Source: UBA2185 sp964564625 (GTDB lineage: Bacteria > Desulfobacterota > Syntrophia > Syntrophales > UBA2185). From it: a DNA stretch of 64,000 nucleotides. The DNA is taken from NCBI GenBank assembly GCA_964564625.1, contig CAZMBE010000008.1:1-64000 (forward strand), read 5' to 3'. Made by a program: the position numbers and the translations under genes. The notes under the pieces were generated by a model that saw only the letters and a list, made by a program, of their open reading frames with translations, made no database searches and was not told where the DNA came from. Shown piece by piece: positions 7,312-16,565 of this stretch. The number at the start of each line of letters is the position of its first letter. The stretch's first letter is position 1.

Positions 7312-8377
7312 GGAACCTCTTCTGCTCGTTATCAACGTGGGCTCCACTTCAACAAAGGCCGCCTGTTTCAAGGGAAAGGCGCCCGTGGTTCTCGAAACAA
7401 TCCGGTATAGCAGTGAAGACCTGGCGCTCTATTCTTCTTTTCATGATCAGCTCCCCCGCCGCAAGGATGACCTTCTCAAATTTTTACACAAACACGGGAT
7501 CGGTTTAGACAAAGTGGACATGATCATCAGCCGTGGAGGCCTTGGCAAGCCATTGCCCGCGGGCGCGTACACGATTGACGACGCCATGTGCAAGGACCTC
7601 CTGGAGGGAAAATTCGGCAAACACGCCTCCGCCCTGGGACCGGCCATTGCGCTTGATTTATCCATGAGATACGGGATACCCGCCATCGTGATCGATCCGC
7701 CAAGCACAGATGAGTTCCATCCCTTGGCAAGGTTCTCCGGCCTTCCTGAGATTGAGCGGAAAAGCGTCCTTCACGCGTTGAATCAGAAGGCGGCAGCCCA
7801 TCGTCTTGCAGAAAAGCTGGGGAAACGATACGAAGAGATGAACCTCGTCGTGGCCCATCTTGGCGGGGGGATCACTGTCGGCGCCCATCGGAAAGGACGG
7901 GTTATTGATTGCACCCATGGGCTCGCCGAAGGCCCGTTCACACCGGAGAGGGCAGGTTCTCTTCCCACAGCAAGTCTCCTTGACCTCGCGTGTTCGGGGA
8001 AGCTTGATAAACAGCAGATTCTTAACCGGCTTGTGGGCCAAGGCGGCCTTTCTGCGTACCTGGGTACGACGGATGTTCGGAAGGTAGAAGAGATGATCAG
8101 GGCGGGAGACGAAAAGGCGAACCTGGTGTATGAGGCCATGGCGTATCAAATTGCCAAGGAGATCGGTGCAATGAGCGTTGTCCTGAAGGGAGAGATCGAC
8201 GGGATCATCCTGACAGGGGGTTTGGCCAACTCCGAAATGCTCATGGACCGCATCAAGGAGTGGACTCAGTTCATTGCGCCCGTATTCATCTATCCCGGTG
8301 AAGATGAGATGTCAGCCCTGGCCGAAGGGGGCCTTCGGGTGTTGCGTAAGGAAGAGGAGCTGCAGAGATATCTATGA
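7304..8377 (+). CDS. buk: Butyrate kinase
   Basis: A 357-residue ASKHA-family acyl kinase. The N-terminal phosphate loop is VINVGSTSTKAA, the second motif is LVVAHLGGGITVGAHRKGRVID, and the adenosine motif is DGIILTGGLANSE near residue 300. Butyrate kinases make ATP and butyrate from butyryl phosphate, or run in reverse to activate the acid. It follows the two phosphotransacylases in an overlapping operon, giving a route for substrate-level phosphorylation or acid activation in an anaerobe. Related branched-chain acid kinases cannot be excluded. Confidence 0.92.
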   Translation: MHKEPLLLVINVGSTSTKAACFKGKAPVVLETIRYSSEDLALYSSFHDQLPRRKDDLLKFLHKHGIGLDKVDMIISRGGLGKPLPAGAYTIDDAMCKDLLEGKFGKHASALGPAIALDLSMRYGIPAIVIDPPSTDEFHPLARFSGLPEIERKSVLHALNQKAAAHRLAEKLGKRYEEMNLVVAHLGGGITVGAHRKGRVIDCTHGLAEGPFTPERAGSLPTASLLDLACSGKLDKQQILNRLVGQGGLSAYLGTTDVRKVEEMIRAGDEKANLVYEAMAYQIAKEIGAMSVVLKGEIDGIILTGGLANSEMLMDRIKEWTQFIAPVFIYPGEDEMSALAEGGLRVLRKEEELQRYL

Positions 8378-8409
8378 ACGGTGGCAAAAAGTGAGTTTTG
8401 AGGTTTCCC

Positions 8410-8883
8410 ATGTTACAGGCTGATGTGCTACATATGGTAAAAACACTGGAAATGATGGCAGAGTTTGAACTTGTTATTTCTGAGTTTTATCAATGCGCCG
8501 GAGATTTGTGGAAAGAGGAACACGAGTTTTGGACAGGCCTCGCGCAGGCTGAAATATCCCACGCCGGGCACATTAGAAAAATGGTGCGTATTTTACATAA
8601 GAAGCCGCTGGAATTCGAGACCGGGCGCCCCCTAACTACGGCAGCCGTCACTACGGCGATTACCGGTGTAAGAAAGAACATTGAAAGACTGAAAAACGGC
8701 GAGCTCACCAAGAAACAGGCACTGTTCATATCCCGCGATATCGAAGACTCCATACTTGAATCAAAGTACACAGAGATATTAAAAACAAAAGACATGGAAT
8801 ACCAGACACTGATCTCTGAAGTTGCACTCCAAACGGAAACGCATAAAAAGCTTTTAATCACGAAGATTCACGAGGCGCAGTGA
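8410..8883 (+). CDS. Ferritin-like / rubrerythrin-related protein
   Basis: A 157-residue all-helical protein. Helix 1 has MMAEFELVISEFYQ, helix 2 has AQAEISHAGHI (ExxH), helix 3 has SRDIEDSILESKY, and helix 4 has EVALQTETHKKLL. These are Glu/His positions expected of a di-iron ferritin-like four-helix bundle, though it has no rubredoxin domain. The ATG at 8410 has GAGG 6 bases upstream; a TTG at 8398 is also in frame. It lies 32 bases after buk on the same strand and may be read from the same transcript. A role in peroxide or iron handling is inferred. Confidence 0.7.
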   Translation: MLQADVLHMVKTLEMMAEFELVISEFYQCAGDLWKEEHEFWTGLAQAEISHAGHIRKMVRILHKKPLEFETGRPLTTAAVTTAITGVRKNIERLKNGELTKKQALFISRDIEDSILESKYTEILKTKDMEYQTLISEVALQTETHKKLLITKIHEAQ

Positions 8884-8929
8884 GCGGCATGAAAGAAACA
8901 TTTCCCGCCTTCCCAATTGTTACGTAGAC

Positions 8930-9898
8930 TTACAACTCCTCCCGTGGACTCATATTGATTTGGGTATACAGCGGAAAATGGTCAGAAGGGTAACACTTTT
9001 TCCACCGGACTTGAATAATTCTCGCGTCTTGGACCCGGATGGATGAGGGGACAAAAATATAATCAAGCTTGAACCGGAATAATAATCTGCGATACCCGTG
9101 GAAGGTAGCGACATTTCGATGATGTGGATTTTGCACACGAAACGTGTCCAGCAAGGGTTCTGGATTCAACACGACCTCTTTTGCTTTGATTTTTAAAGGT
9201 ATATTCCCTTTTAAATATTGTATGGGCGAAGTCTTTTCCCTGGCATTAAAATCGCCTGCCAGTATAAATGGGTCCGGCGAATGCCGGGCATGAATGTACC
9301 TGGTCAACAAGACAACGCTGTTTTTTCGCGAGCGCAGGGAAAGATGATCCAAATGGACATTATAGAAATAAAACGCCTGCTCTGTTTCTTTATCAATCAG
9401 CCGCGCCCAGGTACAGGTACGGGGGATGATGTTCCCCCATGCCCTTGACCCGGGGATATCGGGTGTTTTGGAAAACCAGAAGGTGCCCTCCGCAGAGGGG
9501 ACGAACCTCGCCGAATCATAAAAAATGGCCGTATGGAGACCCCTGCTGCCGCCTAGATTTCCGCAACCTACCTTTTCATATCCCGGAAGCATGGCGTTGA
9601 CAGCAGAAATTTGAAAATCCAGTGCTTCCTGCAGACCCAAAACATCCGGGCGATAATGATTCAATATCTCGTGCACCCGGTAGCTGCGATATATCCAATG
9701 ATTTCTGCCATCTTGCGCCGTCCCGCTCCGGATATTAAAACTCATGATGTTTACGTTCAGGCCTGTATCCGGCATGGGATGGGGAACAAAATCCATTTCG
9801 GCCTTTGGAGTCCTTCGCTGTGGTGTGAACTTCCGAAGCCACACTACCGGCCGACGAATATGAGTAATTGATTTTTGTGCAAATCTAAGCCCCTTCAT
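8930..9898 (-). CDS. Endonuclease/exonuclease/phosphatase (EEP) family hydrolase
   Basis: A 322-residue EEP-fold protein. Motifs appear in order: VNIMSFNIRSG, RPDVLGLQEAL (catalytic Glu), FYFYNVHLDHLS, FILAGDFNARE, LDYIFV and YPSDHFPLYTQI (SDH catalytic His). The family includes phosphodiesterases, sphingomyelinases and sugar-phosphate phosphatases, so the substrate is open. The first 45 residues are basic and not an obvious signal peptide. It is convergent with the ferritin-like gene and has no operon partner. Confidence 0.87.
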   Translation of the reverse strand: MKGLRFAQKSITHIRRPVVWLRKFTPQRRTPKAEMDFVPHPMPDTGLNVNIMSFNIRSGTAQDGRNHWIYRSYRVHEILNHYRPDVLGLQEALDFQISAVNAMLPGYEKVGCGNLGGSRGLHTAIFYDSARFVPSAEGTFWFSKTPDIPGSRAWGNIIPRTCTWARLIDKETEQAFYFYNVHLDHLSLRSRKNSVVLLTRYIHARHSPDPFILAGDFNAREKTSPIQYLKGNIPLKIKAKEVVLNPEPLLDTFRVQNPHHRNVATFHGYRRLLFRFKLDYIFVPSSIRVQDARIIQVRWKKCYPSDHFPLYTQINMSPREEL

Positions 9899-10091
9899 TG
9901 TGTACCTTTGCCGTTCTTTACTGATCCATTATGGATTACGCGTACCTTGATATCCCATAAGGACGGTACTCTGCGTTTGATGGTTACACTAGATAACATC
10001 TCCTCATCAGCATCGCAAGGCCCAACTTTTTGGGGCTCCTTCTCCACATTGCTGCTCTTGCAGGAGCTGATCTGCATAACAGTTCCCGAAT

Positions 10092-10553
10092 TTATTTTTT
10101 CTCGCCGGACATAAGAGTGCGCAGAATATCCTCCTTGCCAATAATGCCGACGATCATGCCCTGGTCCACAACAGGCACGGTGTGTATTGAATGTTTCACC
10201 ATCAGTGTGGCGATATCTTCCAGATCGGTTTCCGGACCAACAGTCACAGGATTGGCCGTCATCGCTTCTTTCACGGTGATTGCGGACATTTTCTGTAACA
10301 CCTTTTCAATATTCTTATAGGAGGTGATGGGCACAAAGCTGTCAAGCATGATGAAGAACGACGGCAGAGGTATCTTTCTTTGCTGGGAAATCAGATCCGA
10401 CTGGCAAATAATGCCCTGCAGGTGCCCCTCTTGATCAACCACGGGCAGACCATTGATGTGGTGCGCAAGCAGCAATTTCGCGGCTTGAATAACCTCCGTC
10501 TCAGGATCAACCGTGATCACGTCCTTTGTCATTATATCTTTGGCTTTAAGCAT
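10092..10553 (-). CDS. CBS-domain pair protein
   Basis: A 153-residue protein made almost wholly of two CBS motifs: AKDIMTKDVITVDPETEVIQ...HHINGLPVVDQEGHLQGIICQSDL and VKEAMTANPVTVGPETDLED...HSIHTVPVVDQGMIVGIIGKEDIL. Stand-alone CBS pairs bind adenosyl nucleotides and act as energy sensors, often in trans. A good ribosome site (GGAGATGG) precedes the ATG. Partner unknown. Confidence 0.9.
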   Translation of the reverse strand: MLKAKDIMTKDVITVDPETEVIQAAKLLLAHHINGLPVVDQEGHLQGIICQSDLISQQRKIPLPSFFIMLDSFVPITSYKNIEKVLQKMSAITVKEAMTANPVTVGPETDLEDIATLMVKHSIHTVPVVDQGMIVGIIGKEDILRTLMSGEKK

Positions 10554-10789
10554 ATACCATCTCCTTTCCTGTTTATATCTCTAATATTACCTCTGATTTC
10601 CCGTTAAATCTACTATTCATTTTCCACACTATGCGGCTGCAAGTCCGATGATTTCATCGATTTTCCGTTCACTGCACAGACACGGTTTTTCTTCAATTCT
10701 ATTGACACTATGCATCATTTTTACTACACTTCCCTGTACATTAAGCAACTGTAGGCAGACGAAACAATTTCATCAAACGAGGCGGAATT

Positions 10790-11101
10790 ATGAGAATTAA
10801 AGTGCGCGACGAAAAAATTATCAAGGCTATTAAGAAATTTGAGGGGATTGATATCATTCTTAAGACCGTCGAGGATGCGAAAAAGGCTATGCGTCTCATC
10901 CTCCGCAAGACGGAGATAGCCCGCACAAAGGAGTATGAAGGTCTCAAGGACATCGCTATAACCCAGGTCGTCGAACATGTCACCAGCGCTGTGGAATACC
11001 AAACGTACTACGAGGTAGAGTTCATCCTCGCCGACGACCGCTTCATCGAAATGGAGATCGCCCTGATTAAGGAACTTCAGACAATGTTCGCAACAATATA
11101 G
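10790..11101 (+). CDS. Hypothetical small soluble protein upstream of sppA
   Basis: A 103-residue protein, helical and highly charged, with no signal peptide, cysteine or recognised motif. It begins MRIKVRDEKIIKAIKKFEG and its C-terminal half is acidic (YYEVEFILADDRFIEMEIAL). The next gene, sppA, starts 13 bases downstream with GGAGGTGA between them, so they form an operon. Coding is supported by codon structure and that spacing. I do not recognise the family. Confidence 0.6.
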   Translation: MRIKVRDEKIIKAIKKFEGIDIILKTVEDAKKAMRLILRKTEIARTKEYEGLKDIAITQVVEHVTSAVEYQTYYEVEFILADDRFIEMEIALIKELQTMFATI

Positions 11102-11114
11102 AAGGAGGTGACGT

Positions 11115-12101
11115 ATGCGAAAGTCTTATCTTATTATCATAATGCTTGTGTTGATATCGATTACTGCATGTGTAGGACCGCAAGCCAGGCTTTTCAGAGA
11201 AGCACCGGAACCCCTCAGGGAATTCACCCTCGAAGGCGTCGGAAAGGATAAAATCCTGTTGATTCCCGTAAACGGATTGATTTCCGACATGCCCAAAAAA
11301 GGTGTCCTCCGCACATCACCAAGCCTGGTCGAGCAGGTTGTCCTGCAACTGAATAAAGCGGAAAAGGATAAGCAGATCAAGGCGGTGCTGCTCAAGATAA
11401 ATTCTCCCGGAGGTACGATCACTGCCAGTGATCTTCTCTACCATGAAATTGTATCATTCAAAGAGAAAACAGGCGCAAAGATTATCGTGTCCATTATGGA
11501 CATTGCCGCATCCGGCGCGTACTACATGTGTCTTCCCGCTGATACAATCATCGCGCATCCGACATCCGTAACAGGCTCTGTAGGCGTTCTTTTCCTTCAG
11601 CCCAAAGTGACCGGCCTGATGGATAAAATTGGCCTCCGTATGGATGTGAAGAAGTTCGGTCAAAATAAGGATATGGGATCGCCTTTCCGGGAAAGCAGCG
11701 AAGAAGAGCAAAAGTTCCTGCAAAAAGCGGTGAATGATTTCGGAGAACGATTTATACGCTTAGTGCAAAAACATCGGAAACCTGATCAGCGGGCACTGAC
11801 GGAAATAGCCACAGCGCGAATCTTTCTGGCTGATGACGCGTTGAAGCTGAAACTGGTAGACAACATCGGCTATTTACGCGACGCCGTAAAAGAGTCAAAA
11901 AAGTTGGCAAATGTTCCGGATGACGCGAGAGTTGTTGTATATCGTCGCGCAGAATTCCCCGAAGATAATTATTACAATGTCGCCGGTGTTGCGTCGGAAG
12001 ATGTAACTCTTTCAGCAATCAATATTGATCTTCTCGAACCGTTCAGCCTGAAAACCGGTTTTTATTATCTATGGCCTGGTTTTATTGCGAACGAGAAGTA
12101 A
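11115..12101 (+). CDS. sppA: Signal peptide peptidase SppA-type protease (S49)
   Basis: A 328-residue S49 family serine protease. The N-terminus is hydrophobic with a possible lipobox (ISITAC, Cys19), so it is membrane-tethered facing the periplasm. INSPGGTIT marks the oxyanion region, the nucleophile is Ser133 in IAASGAYYM, and the general base is Lys185 in FGQNKDMGSPF. That 52-residue spacing fits short single-domain SppA enzymes. It cleaves remnant signal peptides in the membrane. GGAGGTGACGT precedes the start, 13 bases after the preceding small gene. Confidence 0.9.
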   Translation: MRKSYLIIIMLVLISITACVGPQARLFREAPEPLREFTLEGVGKDKILLIPVNGLISDMPKKGVLRTSPSLVEQVVLQLNKAEKDKQIKAVLLKINSPGGTITASDLLYHEIVSFKEKTGAKIIVSIMDIAASGAYYMCLPADTIIAHPTSVTGSVGVLFLQPKVTGLMDKIGLRMDVKKFGQNKDMGSPFRESSEEEQKFLQKAVNDFGERFIRLVQKHRKPDQRALTEIATARIFLADDALKLKLVDNIGYLRDAVKESKKLANVPDDARVVVYRRAEFPEDNYYNVAGVASEDVTLSAINIDLLEPFSLKTGFYYLWPGFIANEK

Positions 12102-12234
12102 CTCTTGTTGTGACCTGCCCTCAGGGTGAGGTGCATGGATATCACGTTTTCATGCCCTCGTGGAGGAGACGAGTCGCGTTGTTCCTTTGAAGAACGTGCG
12201 TCGAAAGAGTACTAAAATTCCACGATCTCCCCTG

Positions 12235-13395
12235 TTATTGACTATTTTTTTCAGGGACGAGATCAATGACGGTGATTTCCGGCGGTGATAAAAAGCGTAT
12301 GGGCGGCCCCCATGTACCGGCTCCCCTGTTTACGTACAAAAACGCGTGATTCGGTAAAGTGAAGTGTCCTCTATGATACTGGAAAAATCGGCTGGTCACG
12401 AAATTGAAGGGAAAAAGCTGCCCCCCATGCGTGTGTCCGGAAAGCTGTAGATCGAATAACCCGGCCGCAGTGCCATTCACGATCGGCTGGTGTTTGAGAA
12501 GAAGAGTGAAATACTTTCCGGGAAGTTTAGACAGCATGATATTTTCTGAAACCCCGCTGGAAAGGCCCTGGCGCGCACCGGCAGGATCGTCAACACCGGC
12601 AATATTGATCACTCCCGCCACGTTTACACCATCCCCCCTGAGCACGACAAAGCCTGCACCCTGAATAAAAGCCAGGGACTGCCGAATACCGGCATAGAAC
12701 TCATGATTCCCTGTAACGGCGAATTTGCCGAGGCGGGGGCGTATATCACTGAACAGCGCTGTAGGACCCTCAAGATTATTGAGTTGTCCATCCACGAGAT
12801 CACCCGTTGATACGAGAATGTCAGGTTCCGCTTTTTTCACCTCTTCCACTATGCGCTGCAGACGTTCATTCCTCACGATGAGTCCGATATGCACATCGGA
12901 TATCTGCACGATCCTGATCCTTCCTGACGTCTCGGGAATTTTGGCGGATTTGATGGTGATATTCTCAATTCTGATATTCTGTGCTTCGAAATAGCCATAT
13001 GCAGTGATGCCAAGAGCAATGAGGAAAGGCAGAATGAAGGCCGTTACGGGAGGTATTCTCAAATATGACAAATCTTTGTGGAGCATAAATCCGCCCGTGT
13101 ATATCAGGAGGCGGTAGAGATCAAAAAGCAGGGATATCGTGAAGAAGAACAGCATCATCCCCATCCATATATACCCGGCATACGACAGAAGGCGGGCAAA
13201 TGTTTCGTAGCCGGATCGTTCGGACATCCTCACAATAATAGGCGCGAAGACCATAATTACCAACACCGCAATCAGGCAAATATGACTCACGGTACCGAGA
13301 TGGAAGGCTCCCCGTATCTTGGCGAAAAGATAAAGATGCATCCCGCCATACAGCAGGAAAAAGGTAAGGAGAAAAAGGACCATTGCCATTTCCAT
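12235..13395 (-). CDS. Membrane-anchored metallophosphoesterase (YkuE/YaeI-like)
   Basis: A 386-residue protein with four hydrophobic segments in the first 150 residues, then a calcineurin-like phosphoesterase domain: VQISDVHIGL, DILVSTGDLVDG, FAVTGNHEFYAG and LQLSGHTHGGQLFPF. The family includes UDP-2,3-diacylglucosamine and other lipid-linked phosphohydrolases at the membrane. The ATG at 13395 is preferred; a TTG lies two codons upstream. It starts 12 bases after the end of the TPR gene and is probably co-transcribed with it. Confidence 0.88.
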   Translation of the reverse strand: MEMAMVLFLLTFFLLYGGMHLYLFAKIRGAFHLGTVSHICLIAVLVIMVFAPIIVRMSERSGYETFARLLSYAGYIWMGMMLFFFTISLLFDLYRLLIYTGGFMLHKDLSYLRIPPVTAFILPFLIALGITAYGYFEAQNIRIENITIKSAKIPETSGRIRIVQISDVHIGLIVRNERLQRIVEEVKKAEPDILVSTGDLVDGQLNNLEGPTALFSDIRPRLGKFAVTGNHEFYAGIRQSLAFIQGAGFVVLRGDGVNVAGVINIAGVDDPAGARQGLSSGVSENIMLSKLPGKYFTLLLKHQPIVNGTAAGLFDLQLSGHTHGGQLFPFNFVTSRFFQYHRGHFTLPNHAFLYVNRGAGTWGPPIRFLSPPEITVIDLVPEKNSQ

Positions 13396-13407
13396 AGACA
13401 AAATAAT

Positions 13408-14448
13408 TTACCGTATGTTTTCTCTTGTGCGGGCCGGCTTGGCTCCCCGACGATCCCGCGGTGACGATTTGAGCTGTTTACAGGCGTTTTTATTGCCGAG
13501 GTCACATGATTTTTGAAAGCTTACCATGGCCTTTTGCCTGTCTCCCGTTGCCCGGTAGGATTGCCCGAGGGTAGTATAAACCCTGGCAAGGGCAAAGGCG
13601 GGCGCTTCCGGCTGCAGTTCCAGGGCCTTGTTGAGATCGGCAATTGCCTTTTTGTGATAGCCCATTCTGCTGTAGATGATTCCGCGTCCGGCATATCCTC
13701 TGGCCTCGTCCGGTTTGATCTCGATAACCTTGTTGAAATCGGCGATGGCCTTGTCAATCTGCATTTTTCTCGCATACAGAATGGCTCGCTGGCTATATGC
13801 CTTGAAATCACCAGGATCAGCAGCAATGGCTTTTGAGAAGGTTTTGATCGCTTCATCCACTTTGTTTGTCATAATAAGCCGCATTCCCGCATCAAAACGC
13901 TGACCCGCGGTAAAGGTTTTTTCCTGCTCAGCGATTTTTGCCACGATTTGTTTCCTGTTCTCGTCGTCCCTCGCTGCGGCAAGCTGTTTCTTCAGTTCCT
14001 CGATTTCTTTTTGACTTTTCTCATAGGCATCCTTAATTTTTCCGTAATCTTCCGCGAGACCCTGGTCCCTGATTCTCTCCGCCATGACTTCCATTCTGTC
14101 CGGGTATACCAGCGCTTTGATTTTCACCCAGAATTTTATCGCATCTTCCGCCACGGTCCTTTTCTTATCCAGCACGGTGACTTCCATTATTCCCGACGCC
14201 AGCACCAGCACTTCATCGTCTGCGATCTCGAAGTTTTTCATCCTGGAGTAACTTTTCACATAAGTCCCCGCTTGTTCAACGGCGATTCTCTTCGCCTGCT
14301 CCAATGCCCTTGCTTCAGCAATGACGGGGGTTTCCCCATCCCCCATGGTATACATACCCTCCGAAACAATTTTCGTAGTTTCGGAAAAACACACGTACGG
14401 GATGAACAATATAAGCATAATGGAAACCGTGAGGAGCCGTATCTTCAT
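13408..14448 (-). CDS. Secreted LPP20/FlgT-N-like and TPR protein
   Basis: A 346-residue exported protein. A signal peptide (IMLILFIPYVCFSE) precedes an LPP20/FlgT-N-like domain (EARALEQAKRIAVEQAGTYV and the VLASGIMEVTVLDKK region). A charged coiled-coil stretch (KDAYEKSQKEIEELKKQLA) follows, then three to four TPR units from about residue 190 (AIKTFSKAIAADPGDFKAYS, AIADFNKVIEIKPDEARGYA, AIADLNKALELQPEAPAFAL). The ATG at 14448 has AAAGGA upstream. A periplasmic scaffold role is inferred. Confidence 0.78.
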   Translation of the reverse strand: MKIRLLTVSIMLILFIPYVCFSETTKIVSEGMYTMGDGETPVIAEARALEQAKRIAVEQAGTYVKSYSRMKNFEIADDEVLVLASGIMEVTVLDKKRTVAEDAIKFWVKIKALVYPDRMEVMAERIRDQGLAEDYGKIKDAYEKSQKEIEELKKQLAAARDDENRKQIVAKIAEQEKTFTAGQRFDAGMRLIMTNKVDEAIKTFSKAIAADPGDFKAYSQRAILYARKMQIDKAIADFNKVIEIKPDEARGYAGRGIIYSRMGYHKKAIADLNKALELQPEAPAFALARVYTTLGQSYRATGDRQKAMVSFQKSCDLGNKNACKQLKSSPRDRRGAKPARTRENIR

Positions 14449-14576
14449 ATCTGTTCCTTTCATTGTATAAAAAAGCTCCTATGTCCTCCTTTTCATAAAG
14501 GGGAGCGGCATGCCTTCGTTACAGCCTGTGGGGCACGGGGATTTTCTTCACAGCACATGAATCTTGTGTAGCTTTG

Positions 14577-14594
14577 TATTGAAAATATTCAATA
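14577..14594. promoter_or_regulatory. Palindrome upstream of the aldolase gene
   Basis: TATTGAA-aata-TTCAATA is a perfect 7-base inverted repeat with a 4-base spacer, in AT-rich sequence 52 bases before the aldolase start. It could be an operator for that two-gene unit. No regulator is encoded beside it. Confidence 0.35.
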
Positions 14595-14645
14595 ATTAAC
14601 GTATATTTGTCAAGATAAATGTCTTTGAAAGAGGAGGAAGTGAAA

Positions 14646-15437
14646 ATGGATTGGGGAATGAAGAACCGTTTGTCTCAACTTATTCAGGCTGATGGCCGTT
14701 GTTTTTTTCTTCCTATAGACCATGGGTATTTTCAGGGCCCGACATCCTGTTTAGAAAAACCGGGAGAAACCATAGCGCCTCTCCTTCCCTATTGCGATGC
14801 CCTCTTTGTCACCCGGGGTGTTTTGCGCGCGGCAGTGGACCCCTCAGCAAGCAAACCGATTATTCTCAGGGTATCCGGAGGCACCAGCGTTATTGGCAGG
14901 GACCTGGCAAATGAAAGCATCACTACTTCTATAGAGGAGGTCATCCGCCTCAATGCCGCGGCCGTAGGAATTTCTATCTTTGTCGGCAGCGACTATGAAC
15001 GCGAGTCTTTGACAAACCTTTCGGATCTGGTCAACGAATGCGAGGATTTCGGCATCCCCGTCATGGCGGTCACCGCCGTCGGTAAAGAATTGGAAAAACG
15101 GGACGCCAGGTATCTCGCACTCAGTTCCCGCATCGCGGCGGAACTGGGAGCGCGGGTTGTGAAGACTTACTGGTGCAAGGACTTCGACAAGGTCGTCTGT
15201 GGCTGCCCGGTACCGGTAGTGATGGCGGGAGGCCCGAAGTGTGAAACGGAGCTCGAAGTCATGGAATTTGTGTATGACGGTATGCAGAAGGGAGCCATCG
15301 GCATCAATCTGGGAAGAAATGTGTGGCAGAATCCAAATCCCGTAGCCATGATAAGGGCCCTGCGTTCCATCATCCATGAAAATTATACCGCGAAAGAAGC
15401 CTGGGAACTGTTTAACAGCCTCAAACGGGAGAAGTAA
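14646..15437 (+). CDS. LsrF-like class I aldolase (DeoC/FbaB family)
   Basis: A 263-residue TIM-barrel aldolase. FFLPIDHGYFQGP is the N-terminal strand signature, GARVVKTYWC carries the Schiff-base lysine, and the phosphate-binding end is VVMAGGPKCETE with GAIGINLGRNVWQ. Relatives include LsrF (autoinducer-2 breakdown), ADH synthase (aroA' of the alternative DHQ route) and archaeal-type fructose-bisphosphate aldolase. No lsr transport or kinase genes are present, so AI-2 use is not supported. The ATG at 14646 has GAGGAGG upstream, better than one at 14619. Next to a zinc dehydrogenase, it suggests an uncharacterised sugar or polyol step. Confidence 0.85.
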   Translation: MDWGMKNRLSQLIQADGRCFFLPIDHGYFQGPTSCLEKPGETIAPLLPYCDALFVTRGVLRAAVDPSASKPIILRVSGGTSVIGRDLANESITTSIEEVIRLNAAAVGISIFVGSDYERESLTNLSDLVNECEDFGIPVMAVTAVGKELEKRDARYLALSSRIAAELGARVVKTYWCKDFDKVVCGCPVPVVMAGGPKCETELEVMEFVYDGMQKGAIGINLGRNVWQNPNPVAMIRALRSIIHENYTAKEAWELFNSLKREK

Positions 15438-15477
15438 TGTAAAAAAAATCACGGGCTTAACGAAAGTGATACAACCA

Positions 15478-16503
15478 ATGCGCGTGGCAATGTACTACAA
15501 TAACAGGGACGTGAGGCTGGAAGAGATAGCAACGCCAAAGATCGGTCCCGGCGAGGTGCTTGTAAAGGTAATCGCAAGCGGTATCTGCGGCAGCGATGTC
15601 ATGGAGTGGTACCGCATCCGCAAAGCGCCCCTGGTGTTGGGCCATGAGATCGCGGGAGATATTGCTGAGACGGGAGAAGGGGTATCTCAATATACGATCG
15701 GCGACAGGGTTTTTGTTTCCCACCACATTCCCTGCAACACCTGTCATTATTGTCAGAGAGGTTACCACACAGCCTGTGAGACATTGCATACCACAAACTA
15801 TGATCCCGGCGGATTTGCCGAATATATCAGGATGCCCCGCCTCAATGTGGATCGCGGCATATTTCTTTTGCCCGATGAGATGTCCTATGAAGAAGGCGTC
15901 TTTATCGAACCGCTGGCCTGCGTAGTCCGTGGACAGAGAGTGGCAGATTTACAGCCGGGCCAATCCGTACTCATTCTGGGGAGCGGCATCTCAGGGCTTC
16001 TTCACCTGCTTATGGCCCGCAGCCTTGGGGCGGGACGCGTGATCGCCACAGACATCAGTAACTACAGGCTGCACATGGCAAAGGAATTCGGGGCAGAAGC
16101 AGTGATACACGCCGCGGAAAATATCCCCGAGCGTGTCCGGAAGATCAATAACGGGAGGCTTGCGGATCTTGTTATTGTCTGTGCCGGCGCACCAGCCGCC
16201 TTCGCCCAGGCACTAAAATCTGTAGAGCGTGGCGGTACTATCCTGTGCTTTGCGACGACGGAACCGGGAGTGGATCTCTCCGTACCTATCAATGAGTTCT
16301 GGCGCAATGAGATTAAGTTGATGCCCTCATATGGCAACAGCCCCCTGGATGCAACTATCGCCATAGAGCTCATCAGGACAGGCCGTGTTCCTGTACACAA
16401 GATGGTCACCCATCGATTGCCTCTTGAAAAGACGGAAGAAGGTTTCCGGCTTGTCGCGGAGGGAGGAGAATCCCTTAAAGTGATCATCAAACCGCATACA
16501 TAG
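15478..16503 (+). CDS. Zinc-dependent medium-chain dehydrogenase (sorbitol/threonine DH-like)
   Basis: A 341-residue MDR oxidoreductase. Catalytic zinc ligands are in SGICGSDV, LGHEIAGDI and EPLACVVRG; the structural zinc loop is CNTCHYCQRGYHTAC; the NAD(P) site is SVLILGSGISGLLHL. Substrates of the group are polyols, sugars or L-threonine. It starts 40 bases after the LsrF-like aldolase and is very likely in one operon with it, which suggests oxidation of a secondary alcohol before or after aldol cleavage. The ATG at 15478 begins the MRVAMYY segment that is typical of the family. Confidence 0.87.
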   Translation: MRVAMYYNNRDVRLEEIATPKIGPGEVLVKVIASGICGSDVMEWYRIRKAPLVLGHEIAGDIAETGEGVSQYTIGDRVFVSHHIPCNTCHYCQRGYHTACETLHTTNYDPGGFAEYIRMPRLNVDRGIFLLPDEMSYEEGVFIEPLACVVRGQRVADLQPGQSVLILGSGISGLLHLLMARSLGAGRVIATDISNYRLHMAKEFGAEAVIHAAENIPERVRKINNGRLADLVIVCAGAPAAFAQALKSVERGGTILCFATTEPGVDLSVPINEFWRNEIKLMPSYGNSPLDATIAIELIRTGRVPVHKMVTHRLPLEKTEEGFRLVAEGGESLKVIIKPHT

Positions 16504-16565
16504 CCGAGTCAATGGCCTTGTCTCCATGCGCCAACAGGCCCGGGTAGCGCGGGATTCTTCTATGA

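Noticed and set aside
14646..15437. Autoinducer-2 degradation role for the LsrF-like aldolase
   Set aside because: No lsrK, lsrR or lsrACDB genes are adjacent and the partner is a zinc dehydrogenase.
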